From Hymenobacter sp. BT559 (GTDB lineage Bacteria > Bacteroidota > Bacteroidia > Cytophagales > Hymenobacteraceae): DNA of 64,000 bases. Below the pieces are notes generated by a model that saw only the letters and a program-made list of their open reading frames with translations, had not been told where the DNA came from and made no database searches. This document shows positions 7,281 to 16,205 of the stretch, in pieces; position 1 is the first letter of the stretch, and the number at the start of each line of letters is the position of its first letter. The position numbers and the translations under genes are program-made. Location of the stretch: positions 930,001-994,000 of the forward strand of contig NZ_JAELXV010000002.1 in NCBI RefSeq assembly GCF_016427535.1. Reading direction: 5' to 3'.

Positions 7281-8906
7281 CTATTTGGCCGGGTACCCCT
7301 CGTTTTGCTTTAGGTTGGGGTTGGCCGCCAGCTGGCGCTGCGGCACGGGGTACAGTGCTTTAGTTTTATCGCTGGGCCGGTGGTCCCACCACGAGGCGGT
7401 AGTAAAGGTGCCGAAGCGAATCTGGTCGGTGCGGCGCTTGCCTTCGAAAATGAATTCACGGCCCCGCTCGGCCAGCAGCTCGGGTAGCGTGAGGGTGGCC
7501 GCGGTGTAGGTTTCCTGGGCTACGTCAGAGGCCTTGAAGGCCCGGCTGTGCACCTCGTTAACTAATCTTAAGGCTTCCGGTACTGCCGTGCCGCCGTTTT
7601 TGCGCATCAACGCCTCGGCTTTGTAGAAGTAGATGTCGGTGAGGCGGTACATAATCCAGTCGTTGCTCCAGTACTTGGCCTCCGACTGCCGGCCTGGCTG
7701 ATACTTGTTGAAGCGGGCGCCGCTGTTTTCCTCGCCGTCAATCATGGTCGAGCTAGTCTTGTTTTCGCTGGCCCGCCGAATTTCCTTTACAAAAACTAGT
7801 GGCTTACCGCGGTATTCTTCGGTGCCTTCCACTGGCTTAGTCGGGTTGGTGAGCTGGTACTGGGTGCCGATGAGCATCCAGGTAGATTTGCGCAAGTCAT
7901 TGTCCTTGAAGGCATCGTAGGCGGTCGGAATCACCACCATGCCGTTGTTGCCGTTGGCATCGCCGTCATAAATTAGGCGCTGGGCGAAGTGGTAAAAGTC
8001 GCCGCTCCAGCCGCAGCGGGTGGGCGTGGCCTGGTAGTCGTAGGTGAGCTGGAAGAGCGCCTCCTTCGAGTTGTCGTTGGTGTTGTTATAGGTCGCAGTC
8101 AGGTTCGAGTCCAGCACTGGCGCCCCGTTCAGGCCACCGGTAGCGCCCGAGCTGATTTTGTCGCAGGCCGCGATGCACTCATCCCACTTGGCCGTGCCAG
8201 TCCACACCTCCGCGTTCAGGTAAAGCTCGGCTAGCATCGAGTAGCCAGCGGCTTTTGTAATGCGCCCAATTAGGGCCTTGCTGAGATTAGGCAGCAGGTC
8301 TACGTTCTCTTTCAGTTCCTTTTCCACGAAGGCAAAGACCTCGGCCCGCGGCGCGGTGGGGGGGCTTACTGGCTCGCCTACCTTGGTTACGATGGGTACG
8401 TTGCCGTATAAGTCCATCAGCTTGAGGTAGTGAAAGGCCCGGAACACCTTGAGCTCGGCAATGAAGGCAGCCTTCTCTTGGTCAGAAACGCCGGCTCGGG
8501 CGAAATCAACCCGCTCGAAGTCACCTAGGGTGCTGTTGCAGAAGCCAATGCCCGTATAAATCAGCCGCCAGGGGTCCCATACGAAGTTTTCGGTGTATAC
8601 CCAGCTGTGGCCGTGCTGCCGTATCCACTGGGCATCGTCGTAGCCGTGGCGGCCCTTCTGGGGCCAAGCCAGCTGGTCGGCCGACATCTCATTGAGCCGC
8701 CAGTAGCCAGTCTGGCCGGTGGGCGCCATCCAGGCGTTGGCGTGGGTGTAGGGGCGCAGCACACCCGCCAGAATCTCCTGGCGGTTGTTATAAAACTTGG
8801 CGGCGTCAATCTGGCTGTAAAGCGTTTCATCCAGCTTGGTACAAGAAGTGCCTAGTAGCAAGGTGAGCGCGCCGGTTAGCAAAAAACCTTTGGATAATCG
8901 TTGCAT
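7281..8906 (-). CDS. SusD/RagB-family outer-membrane nutrient-binding lipoprotein
   Basis: 541 aa. The lipoprotein signal peptide ends at LLGTSC (Cys about residue 22). The body has SusD features: an N-terminal TPR-like region (LKVFRAFHYLKLMDLYGNVPIVT) and a C-terminal RLTDIYFYKAEALMR and ERGREFIFEGKRRTDQIRFG. It caps the TonB-dependent partner encoded 12 bp upstream at 8919 and captures a substrate at the cell surface. No glycoside hydrolase, protease or regulator is adjacent, so the substrate cannot be inferred. Confidence 0.93.
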   Translation of the reverse strand: MQRLSKGFLLTGALTLLLGTSCTKLDETLYSQIDAAKFYNNRQEILAGVLRPYTHANAWMAPTGQTGYWRLNEMSADQLAWPQKGRHGYDDAQWIRQHGHSWVYTENFVWDPWRLIYTGIGFCNSTLGDFERVDFARAGVSDQEKAAFIAELKVFRAFHYLKLMDLYGNVPIVTKVGEPVSPPTAPRAEVFAFVEKELKENVDLLPNLSKALIGRITKAAGYSMLAELYLNAEVWTGTAKWDECIAACDKISSGATGGLNGAPVLDSNLTATYNNTNDNSKEALFQLTYDYQATPTRCGWSGDFYHFAQRLIYDGDANGNNGMVVIPTAYDAFKDNDLRKSTWMLIGTQYQLTNPTKPVEGTEEYRGKPLVFVKEIRRASENKTSSTMIDGEENSGARFNKYQPGRQSEAKYWSNDWIMYRLTDIYFYKAEALMRKNGGTAVPEALRLVNEVHSRAFKASDVAQETYTAATLTLPELLAERGREFIFEGKRRTDQIRFGTFTTASWWDHRPSDKTKALYPVPQRQLAANPNLKQNEGYPAK

Positions 8907-8918
8907 AGAGGTGGGATA

Positions 8919-11900
8919 TTAGAAGCCAACGTAGAGACCAGCCGTGAAGGAGCGCGTGCGCGGGTAGAAGCCGCGGCCATCGATGCCAGGGGCTAGGCCT
9001 GTGTCGTTCACTTCGGGGTCTAGGCCGCGGTACTTAGTAAAGGTCAGTAGGTTGCGGCCCGTCAGGTACACGCGCAGGTTGCGGATATAGCTGGTGTTAA
9101 ATTTGAAGTTGTACCCTAGGGTCACGTTGTCGAGCTTGACGAAGCCGCCCGGCTCGAGGTAGTAGTCCGAGTACTGCAGCACGTCATTGATTTGGTTGTT
9201 GCGCGAAATGGCATCTTGCAACACGTTGTTGGGCAAGTACACTTTGTTGCCGAAGAACACCTGTTGTAGGTTCAGGATGTCGTACTTGAACTTGCCGCGG
9301 AAGAAGAGCGTCAAGTCAAAATTCTTGTACTGGAAGCGGTTGTTCCACGACATGTAGTACTTGGGCACACCGTTGCCAATGTAAGCGTAGTCGTCGTTGG
9401 GCGCGATTTTGTCGGCTGTAACTGCTTCGCCAGTAGCCTTGTAAAACAGCCACTTGCCTTCGGGTGTGAAGCCCGCGAAGCGCTTGCCGTAGAAGCTGCC
9501 CAGCGGCCCGCCCTCGATGGTGCGGATGGCGTTGCCGAGTGCCCCGAAGCCCCCGATGTCGCCGAAGTTCAGGAACGTGGTTTTATACACGTCGTCCGAG
9601 AAGGACACCAGCTTGTTGCTCTGCGTGCTGCCCGTGAAGTCCATGCCCCAGCTGAAGTTTTTGGTCTTCATCACGGTGCCGCTTAGGGTTACCTCTAGGC
9701 CTTTATTGTCGATAACGCCCACGTTAGTAAACACCGTAGACTGCACGAAAGGTGGCAACTGGGTGTTGAAGTTGCCCAGCAGGTCCGACGTGCGCCGGCG
9801 GTACACATCAATGGCGCCGGTGAGGCGGTTGCCGAAGAGAGCAAAGTCAACGCCCACGTTTACCTCTTGCTTGCGCTCCCAGCGCAGGTTGGGGTTGGGG
9901 TTGTTGTTGGGGCCGTAGGTCTGGCGCCAGATGCCATCGTCGTTCAGGTACTGGTTGCCGGTACCTAGGCGCACCACCGACTGGTAGTTCGGAATACCCT
10001 GGTTGCCGGTTACGCCGTAGCCAGCGCGCAGCTTCAAGTCATTCACGAAGGAAACGCCTTTCATGAATGACTCCTGGCTGATGGCCCAGCCTACCGAAGC
10101 GGCCGGGAAATCGCCGTACTTGTTGTTGGCCCCGAAGCGCGACGAGCCTTCGTGGCGCAGAATGAATTGCGCAATGTACTTGTCTTTGAACGAGTAGTTT
10201 ACGCGGCCAAAGAAAGCAATAAGCTTGTTGTCTTCCTTACCGCTGCCCAGCGACGCCTTACCCAGTTGCAGGAAGTTACCCGCCCCTAGGTTATTTTCCT
10301 GAAACACATCGTTCAAGAAGCCGCTGTTGCCCGCTTCAAACGACTCAGCTACGCGATACTGGTAGCTGTAGCCGCCCAGCACCCGGAAAGTATGGGCCTC
10401 GTTAAAGGTGCGGCCATATTCGAGCGTCGACTCGAAAGTATAGTTGTTTTCTAGGTAGTTGCGCTTGCGAGCATAAGCGGTGCCGCGTACGGGCGTACCA
10501 TTCAGCTCGCCAAGCTGCGAGAAGCGAGAGCCCGCCTGCCGGTACTCATTGTCGTTCTGGGCGTCGCGCACCACGGCCCCAAACGCCGTAGCCCGCAGGC
10601 CCTTGATGGGCTCGAGCGTAAACCGAATGTCGGCCGACGTCGTGTTTTGGTCGCGCAGGTTGCTTTCCTGGGTGAGGCGGCCGATGGGGTTAGTCGTCGA
10701 GCCTTCCTCGTAGAACGTACCGTCGGGGTTATACACCGGCTGCGTGGGGTTGCGGCCCAGCGCATTCTCAAAGTCGCCGCCGTTGCCACCGAGCAGGTTA
10801 GCCTTGTTGAAGTTGGTGGCTAGGTCGAGCTGCGCGCTCAGCATGTCATGAAAGCCCCGCTGGTTGAGACTCAGGCGCCCGCCGTACTGCTTGCGCCAGT
10901 TCTGAATCGTGATGGGGTCCGCGTTATTGTAATAAATAGAAGCTCGGTAGCTGCCCGTAGTGCTGCCGCCTGACAGCGCCAGGTTGTGATACTGGCTCAG
11001 ATTGCTCTTGTTAATCAGCAGGTCGTAGAAGTCGGTCGAAGCACCTAGGTCCTGCATTTGGCCCGCCTTGGTATTAGTCGGGTCGGCGCGGTACGCCCGC
11101 CAATCATCGGCAGTTAAGAAGCTGGGCCGCTTGGCCACCACCTCGCGCTGGATATAAGTCGAGTAATCGAAGTGGGCCGGGCCGTTCTTGCCTTTCTTGG
11201 TCGTAATCAGAATAACGCCCGCGTTGCCGCGGGTGCCGTAGATGGCCGCCGCCGAGCCGTCCTTTAGTACGTTAAACGACTCAATGTCATCCTGCTGCAG
11301 CAAGTCAAGGTTGCCGCCCGGAATGCCGTCGATAACGATAAGCGGCGACAAGTCACCATTTACCGACACAATGCCCCGCAGCTGAATGGCCGGGCTAGAG
11401 TTGGGGTTGTTGCCCTGGGTACGCGTTACTGACAGGCCCGCCACCTTGCCCTGAATCAGGTCGAGCGCGTTGCGCGTGCCGCCCTGGTTGAAATCTTCCG
11501 ACTTCACCGTGGCCACGGCCGAGGTCACTTCGGCCCGGCGCTGCGTGCCGTAGCCTACTACCACCACCTCGTTCAGCGACTTCACGTCCGTCTTCAGAGT
11601 CACATCGACTGTGGTGCGGTTGCCAATGGGCACCTCTTGTGCCGTAAACCCAACAGCCGAAATCACCAAGGTGCCCGTGGCGTCGGGCGCCTCCAGCGAG
11701 TAGGCCCCATCAGCGTCGGCCGCCGCTCCAATGGAGGTGCCTTTAAGCAAAATGGTAGCCCCCGGAATGGGTTTACCCAGCTCATCTTGCACGTGACCTC
11801 GCACCGGAACGGCAAAGTTAATCGTTTTAGCAGCCGAAGCTGACTTTCGCTTTAAGCCGGTCAGCGCTTTGCCTTCGGCGGTTGAGCAAACCGTAGTAGA

Positions 11901-11981
11901 GAGCACAAGTAGCGCGCCAGGCAGCAGCGTACCCCTTGTCATTCTCCACCAACCAGTTGTTTGGTGTAAGTGGTCAATCAT
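8919..11981 (-). CDS. SusC/RagA-family TonB-dependent outer-membrane transporter
   Basis: 1020 aa. A signal peptide is followed by a carboxypeptidase-regulatory-like domain (RGHVQDELGKPIPGATILLKG, about 62-130), then the plug with SLNEVVVVGYGTQ and the SusC-specific ALDLIQGKVAGL segment, and a long beta-barrel ending in LYVGF. It imports the ligand captured by SusD using TonB energy. The start at 11981 gives a long n-region; M14 (11942) is an equally good start. It is first in a two-gene operon with SusD. There is no adjacent ECF sigma/anti-sigma pair. Confidence 0.93.
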   Translation of the reverse strand: MIDHLHQTTGWWRMTRGTLLPGALLVLSTTVCSTAEGKALTGLKRKSASAAKTINFAVPVRGHVQDELGKPIPGATILLKGTSIGAAADADGAYSLEAPDATGTLVISAVGFTAQEVPIGNRTTVDVTLKTDVKSLNEVVVVGYGTQRRAEVTSAVATVKSEDFNQGGTRNALDLIQGKVAGLSVTRTQGNNPNSSPAIQLRGIVSVNGDLSPLIVIDGIPGGNLDLLQQDDIESFNVLKDGSAAAIYGTRGNAGVILITTKKGKNGPAHFDYSTYIQREVVAKRPSFLTADDWRAYRADPTNTKAGQMQDLGASTDFYDLLINKSNLSQYHNLALSGGSTTGSYRASIYYNNADPITIQNWRKQYGGRLSLNQRGFHDMLSAQLDLATNFNKANLLGGNGGDFENALGRNPTQPVYNPDGTFYEEGSTTNPIGRLTQESNLRDQNTTSADIRFTLEPIKGLRATAFGAVVRDAQNDNEYRQAGSRFSQLGELNGTPVRGTAYARKRNYLENNYTFESTLEYGRTFNEAHTFRVLGGYSYQYRVAESFEAGNSGFLNDVFQENNLGAGNFLQLGKASLGSGKEDNKLIAFFGRVNYSFKDKYIAQFILRHEGSSRFGANNKYGDFPAASVGWAISQESFMKGVSFVNDLKLRAGYGVTGNQGIPNYQSVVRLGTGNQYLNDDGIWRQTYGPNNNPNPNLRWERKQEVNVGVDFALFGNRLTGAIDVYRRRTSDLLGNFNTQLPPFVQSTVFTNVGVIDNKGLEVTLSGTVMKTKNFSWGMDFTGSTQSNKLVSFSDDVYKTTFLNFGDIGGFGALGNAIRTIEGGPLGSFYGKRFAGFTPEGKWLFYKATGEAVTADKIAPNDDYAYIGNGVPKYYMSWNNRFQYKNFDLTLFFRGKFKYDILNLQQVFFGNKVYLPNNVLQDAISRNNQINDVLQYSDYYLEPGGFVKLDNVTLGYNFKFNTSYIRNLRVYLTGRNLLTFTKYRGLDPEVNDTGLAPGIDGRGFYPRTRSFTAGLYVGF

Positions 11982-12531
11982 ACTTTAAAAAGTTAGGGTG
12001 GGGAAAAAACTGCAGCCCTTTTACTGGGTTTTGCAGGCAACTAATTGTGAGTATGTCGATTAGGCTGATAATGGCCTTCTATTTCGGACTGACGCGGTGT
12101 GCTAGGTAGCGGCTTGCTTAAGTAAATCTTAGGGCGAGTCAAAAATTCTTCTTAGCTCGTCACCATCCTGATTAATCAACTAAGCGCTATAAATCTATGT
12201 AAATTGAGTGACAAGCAGCTAGAATAATACTGTGCCAGCGCTTGCATTAGGTTAGTGCTAAGAGAAGGGGCGAAATGTACTACTAATTATTCATAGGATG
12301 TACACGTTGTGCCTAGGCTAGGTGAAACATTTTAGCAGTTTATTACGTGGGCGCCAAAAAGAACCGGGTAGGGGCCAGGCTGCAGCAGTTGAGCTTAAGA
12401 ATCAAGTGCTTTGGTAGGGTGCCGCGCTACTGCGTTGGCATTCTGCACGCACGGCGTCTTACTGGTGTGCTATTCTTATAGCGACTGGTGCCTAACTGCA
12501 AGGCACCCTAGGACTTCAAAGCTGGCGGCCC
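11982..12531. other. Long intergenic stretch between SusC and RodA
   Basis: About 550 bp, clearly more AT-rich than its surroundings. It should hold the susC promoter and the distal rodA control region. I find no ORF with family character, no RNA gene and no strong hairpin. A CCTAGGCTAGG run lies near 12313. Confidence 0.6.
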
Positions 12532-12539
12532 GACCTTTG
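12532..12539 (+). promoter_or_regulatory. Possible -7 box for rodA
   Basis: GACCTTTG, one base off TAnnTTTG, 14 nt before the ATG at 12554. GACCTTTG recurs before other starts here (44139, 55213). Confidence 0.4.
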
Positions 12540-12553
12540 CGGAAAATTTTCGC

Positions 12554-13864
12554 ATGTATCCAACCGTCGCTATCCGTTCGTCGCGCAGCATCGACTGGCT
12601 CACGGTATTGCTGTACCTGGCGCTGGTGGGCCTGGGGTGGGTGGCCGTGTACGCAGCCTCCTACGCGCCCCCCTCTCCCGATGCGCCCGCCGTGCACGCG
12701 CTGCGCGACCTCAGCTTTTCGGAGCTGATGGCCTTCAACTGGTTTAAGCAGCTGCTGTGGATGGGCACCGCCATAGTACTCATTGTGGTGCTGCTAGTGG
12801 TCGATTATAAGGCGTATGATACCCTCGCCTACATTCTGTATGGCGGCATGATATTGCTGTTGGTGCTCACCATCTTCATTGCCCGGCCCATTGCGGGGTC
12901 ACGCTCGTGGCTCGAACTGGGGCCCGTGCGCTTGCAGCCCGCCGAGTTTGCCAAGTTTACGACGGCGCTGGCGGCCTCACGCTTCATGGCTGGCATCAAC
13001 CTAAGGCAGCAAAACTGGCGCGACCAAGCCGTGCTGGCCGGCCTCACACTACTGCCAGTGGCACTTATTCTGGCTTCGAATGAGACCGGCCAGGCGCTGG
13101 TGTTTGCGGCCTTGCTGCTGGCTTTTTTTCGCGAGGGCATGTCGCCGCTCATTCTATTGCTGCTGGCGGCAGGGGGCGTTATTCTGCTGCTGGCGCTGCT
13201 GGTGCCTAAGCTGTGGCTGGTGGTAGTCTTCACGGTGCTGCTGCTGGCCGCCTTTGGGCTCAATTCGCGCCTGTGGCGCCACCACCTGCCGCTGAGCCTG
13301 AGTGTGTGGGCCGCGGTTATCGGTATGGTGTTCGGGGTCGATTTCTTTTTCAACCACGTGCTGCAGCCCCACCAGCGCCAGCGCATCGAGATGCTCATCG
13401 ACCCCGGCAAAGACCCCCTAGGTAAGGGCTGGAACGTGACGCAGAGCAAAATCGCGCTTGGCTCGGGCGGCTGGCTGGGCAAGGGCTTTCTTAAGGGCAC
13501 CCAAACCAAGTTCGACTTCGTGCCCGAGCAGAGTACCGACTTCATTTTCTGCACCGTAGGCGAGGAGTGGGGTTGGGTGGGCTGCATCGTTGTGATAGGG
13601 CTATACCTCACGCTGCTCTGGCGCATTTTGCTGGTGGCCGAGCGCCAGAAATCGGTATTTGGGCGCACCTATGGCTATTGCGTGGCCAGCATCCTGTTTG
13701 TGCACTTCACCGTGAACCTAGGGATGACTATGGGCCTGATGCCGGTGGTGGGTATTCCGCTGCCATTCTTTAGCTACGGCGGCTCGTCGCTGTGGTCGTT
13801 TACCATTCTGCTCTTCACGCTGCTGGCCCTCGATGCCCACCGCAAGCAGGACCTGCTGCGCTAG
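12554..13864 (+). CDS. rodA: Rod-shape protein RodA, SEDS peptidoglycan glycosyltransferase
   Basis: 436 aa, about ten membrane helices. SEDS hallmarks: SRSWLELGPVRLQPAEFAK near 115-133 and the C-terminal GMTMGLMPVVGIPLPFFSYGG segment. It polymerises lipid II into glycan strands and works with PBP2. RodA is favoured over FtsW because a PBP2 gene is nearby and no division genes are, but sequence alone does not fully separate them. The start follows a GACCTTTG box by 14 nt. Confidence 0.88.
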   Translation: MYPTVAIRSSRSIDWLTVLLYLALVGLGWVAVYAASYAPPSPDAPAVHALRDLSFSELMAFNWFKQLLWMGTAIVLIVVLLVVDYKAYDTLAYILYGGMILLLVLTIFIARPIAGSRSWLELGPVRLQPAEFAKFTTALAASRFMAGINLRQQNWRDQAVLAGLTLLPVALILASNETGQALVFAALLLAFFREGMSPLILLLLAAGGVILLLALLVPKLWLVVVFTVLLLAAFGLNSRLWRHHLPLSLSVWAAVIGMVFGVDFFFNHVLQPHQRQRIEMLIDPGKDPLGKGWNVTQSKIALGSGGWLGKGFLKGTQTKFDFVPEQSTDFIFCTVGEEWGWVGCIVVIGLYLTLLWRILLVAERQKSVFGRTYGYCVASILFVHFTVNLGMTMGLMPVVGIPLPFFSYGGSSLWSFTILLFTLLALDAHRKQDLLR

Positions 13865-14010
13865 AAAGCGAGTGGGGGCAAGGCTAGTTGCGCACGCAGG
13901 GTCGCTTAGTCTCCACACGCTCTCACTTAGTTACCTAGGTCAACCCACGGCCTTACTCCGCAAATAAGCGTCATCCGTCGAAGCAAAAGCCGGCCCCGTC
14001 GACTAGCTAC

Positions 14011-14040
14011 TTGGCCGGAAGGGAGTGCAAATCACCTTTG
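14011..14040 (+). promoter_or_regulatory. Promoter for the dioxygenase-like gene
   Basis: TTGG (14011-14014), 18 bp spacer, then CACCTTTG (14033-14040), close to the Bacteroidota -33/-7 consensus. The ATG follows at 14079. Confidence 0.5.
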
Positions 14041-14078
14041 CATAGGTATCGCACTACACCTTCTCACCCCTAGCTAGT

Positions 14079-14807
14079 ATGGAAAGAAAGCATTTTCTCA
14101 AGAGCCTCCTTATGGGGGCTGCGTCGGCCCCAGTATTGCTTGCCGCCTGCGGCAAAGACGAGGTGGCGCCGAGCACTGCCACCACAACTGCCAATGGCAC
14201 AGGCACTACTACTGCCACTGGCTCGGGCAGCTGCACCGTGGCGCCCACCGAAACTGAGGGGCCCTTTCCGACGCACACGCCCTCGTCGTATGTGCGCAGC
14301 GACATCACCGATGGCCGCACGGGCTACAAGCTGACGGTGAAAATCACGATAAACAGCAGCGCCAATGGCTGTGCTGCCCTGGCCGGGGCGCTGGTCGATA
14401 TCTGGCACTGCGATGCCCAGGGCAACTACTCAGAATACGGCGGCACCGGTATGCAGAGCACCAACTATACGAACGTGCATTTCTTGCGCGGCCGCCAAAC
14501 CACCGACGCTAGTGGCTTGGTGACGTTTACCAGCATCTTTCCGGGCTGGTACTCGGGCCGCGCCACCCACATCCACGTGCACGTGTACAACGCCAACGGC
14601 ACTTCTCTGAAAGTAACCCAGATAGCGTTTCCTGAAGGCGCCGGCACGGCCCTGGCCGCCGTCAATGGCTACGGCAAGGGCCTGAGCGGCTACACGTATA
14701 ATAAATCGGACAACGTATTCAGCGACGACACGGCGGGCGCGGAGATTGCCGCCGTAACGGGCAACACCACCGATGGCTTTGTGCTCACGATGGCCATTGC
14801 GGTCTAA
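14079..14807 (+). CDS. Exported intradiol ring-cleavage dioxygenase-like lipoprotein
   Basis: 242 aa. Signal peptide with lipobox LLAAC (Cys about 24), then a Thr/Ala-rich linker and a CTVAPTETEGPFPTHTPS entry typical of the family. Candidate Fe(III) ligands are in place: Tyr in DIWHCDAQGNYS, Tyr in FPGWYSGRATHIHVHV and the two His of HIHVH. Cytosolic homologues open catechol or protocatechuate rings; exported versions in Bacteroidota have no settled substrate. An N-terminal ERKHFLKSLL resembles Tat-associated starts but lacks the double Arg. Followed by two small genes on the same strand. Confidence 0.82.
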   Translation: MERKHFLKSLLMGAASAPVLLAACGKDEVAPSTATTTANGTGTTTATGSGSCTVAPTETEGPFPTHTPSSYVRSDITDGRTGYKLTVKITINSSANGCAALAGALVDIWHCDAQGNYSEYGGTGMQSTNYTNVHFLRGRQTTDASGLVTFTSIFPGWYSGRATHIHVHVYNANGTSLKVTQIAFPEGAGTALAAVNGYGKGLSGYTYNKSDNVFSDDTAGAEIAAVTGNTTDGFVLTMAIAV

Positions 14808-14851
14808 TATCTAATTATTAGTTCATTACGACACTAACTGGCCACTACCAA

Positions 14852-15364
14852 ATGCCGCCCCGCGTGATTACGCTTGCCTACCGCAAGGTGCTCGATGCCA
14901 CGGCTTCCAAGCCATGGGACAAGCTTGTGCTAGTCGATAGCTACCGCGAGCTGCGTATGCAGGCGCAGCTCTACAACCCCGGCGGGCAGTACCGCACCTT
15001 CGGCGAGCTGCTACACTATGTGCCCGGCGCCGATAAGCTGCATTTTTTGGTGGGTGGCTCTATCGGCGGCTACGTGCAGCAGCTGAAGGGAGTAGTGCCC
15101 GACATTGTCAACAACGTGGGGCGTTATTTTCTAAAATTTACGCGCTACCAGTTCGAGCTGATTAACTCGGACCTGCACGACCAAAGCAAGCATCAGGTAG
15201 CCATTACCTTTTATGCTGAGCCGCTGCACTGGCACGACAGCATTGCCCCTTACTTGCTCGTGTCGGATGCCGCCGCGCCGGCCGAAGCCAGCGGCGAAGT
15301 ACTGACGCACCTCGTGCAGCTGCAGCCCTATCTCACCATTCATTCTCTGCACCCGGCTAGCTAA
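14852..15364 (+). CDS. Uncharacterised soluble protein
   Basis: 170 aa; I do not recognise the family. No signal peptide or membrane segment. Mixed alpha/beta composition with YRELRMQAQLYNPGGQYRT and a His-rich EPLHWHDSIAPYLL segment near 130. Its stop (TAA) is separated from the ATG of the next gene by one base, so the two are almost certainly co-translated, which suggests a shared role with the cupin-like protein. It begins 44 bp after the dioxygenase-like gene. Confidence 0.7.
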   Translation: MPPRVITLAYRKVLDATASKPWDKLVLVDSYRELRMQAQLYNPGGQYRTFGELLHYVPGADKLHFLVGGSIGGYVQQLKGVVPDIVNNVGRYFLKFTRYQFELINSDLHDQSKHQVAITFYAEPLHWHDSIAPYLLVSDAAAPAEASGEVLTHLVQLQPYLTIHSLHPAS

Positions 15365-15365
15365 G

Positions 15366-16097
15366 ATGATAACCCAAGCGCCTGGCAAAATCTACCTGGC
15401 CGACCAGCGCGGCGTGGTCGAAAGCCCACAGTTTCGGCGCCAAAGCACCCTTAGCTTTGGCGACTATCAGCAGGAGCACAAGGCGCCCATTGGCCGCCTC
15501 TACGGGCTGAATGAGGAAACACTGGCCGGTGGGCACGAGGTAGAAGTGCCTGTAGCCCAAGATTCCTACGTGGTTGTGCTGCCCATTACGGGCACCGTCG
15601 CCTACAGCACGGGAGGCGGGGCGCACGGCACGGCGGAGGTCGGCACAGTACTCATCATTTCAGCTCCCGCTGGCACGCTGCTGCTGCTGCGAAACCCTTA
15701 CGCCAACGAGCTGATTAGCTTCCTGCATTTGTGGGTGCGCGCCTCTGCGCCGCTCACGCCGCCTGCGCCAGCCGTTGGCCTTGTTGCGGTGTTTGAGGAA
15801 CTGCGCGAAAACGAGCTGCTAGAGCTGGTGAGCGTGCGCACGCAGGGCCAGCCGCCAACTCAGCCTAATCTGCCAATTATGCTCAGCCTAGGTCGGTTTA
15901 TGGGGCGGCAGGAAGCCGTGTATAGCTTGGCTAGCAAAAGCAACCAACTGGTTGCCTTTGTACTAACGGGAGCCTTCGAGCTGGAAGGCCGCTTGCTGCA
16001 CGAAAAAGACGCCCTGGCGCTCTGGAACGTCGATTCTGTCGAACTGGAAGCCCTCAGCAACCACGCCATCGTGCTGCTGCTCGAGCTAGTGCCCTAG
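15366..16097 (+). CDS. Pirin-like/cupin-fold protein
   Basis: 243 aa. The N-terminal half contains LSFGDYQQEHKAPIGRLYGLNEE and a single-stranded beta-helix pattern (VLPITGTVAYSTGGG). The C-terminal half ends like pirin-family cupins (VFVLTGAFELEGR..ALALWNVDSVELEALSNHAIVLLLEL). Metal-binding His residues expected in an active quercetinase-type cupin are not obvious, so a binding or regulatory role is possible. Tightly coupled to the upstream unknown gene. The ORF stops with TAG directly followed by CCTAGG. Confidence 0.6.
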   Translation: MITQAPGKIYLADQRGVVESPQFRRQSTLSFGDYQQEHKAPIGRLYGLNEETLAGGHEVEVPVAQDSYVVVLPITGTVAYSTGGGAHGTAEVGTVLIISAPAGTLLLLRNPYANELISFLHLWVRASAPLTPPAPAVGLVAVFEELRENELLELVSVRTQGQPPTQPNLPIMLSLGRFMGRQEAVYSLASKSNQLVAFVLTGAFELEGRLLHEKDALALWNVDSVELEALSNHAIVLLLELVP

Positions 16098-16205
16098 CCT
16101 AGGTGCCTCCGAAGGAAGCCTGCCAGTCAAAGCGGCCTATAATCGCCTACGCTACCAGCGCCGCCCGCGGCCGGGCCCTGGTAGCTTCGCCAGCCAGGGC
16201 ATACC

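Noticed and set aside
7281..11981. Complete polysaccharide utilisation locus
   Set aside because: Only SusC and SusD are present; no degradative enzyme or regulator is next to them.
12829..13668. 279-codon open frame opposite rodA
   Set aside because: Antisense shadow, rich in Ser, Pro and Arg, without motifs.
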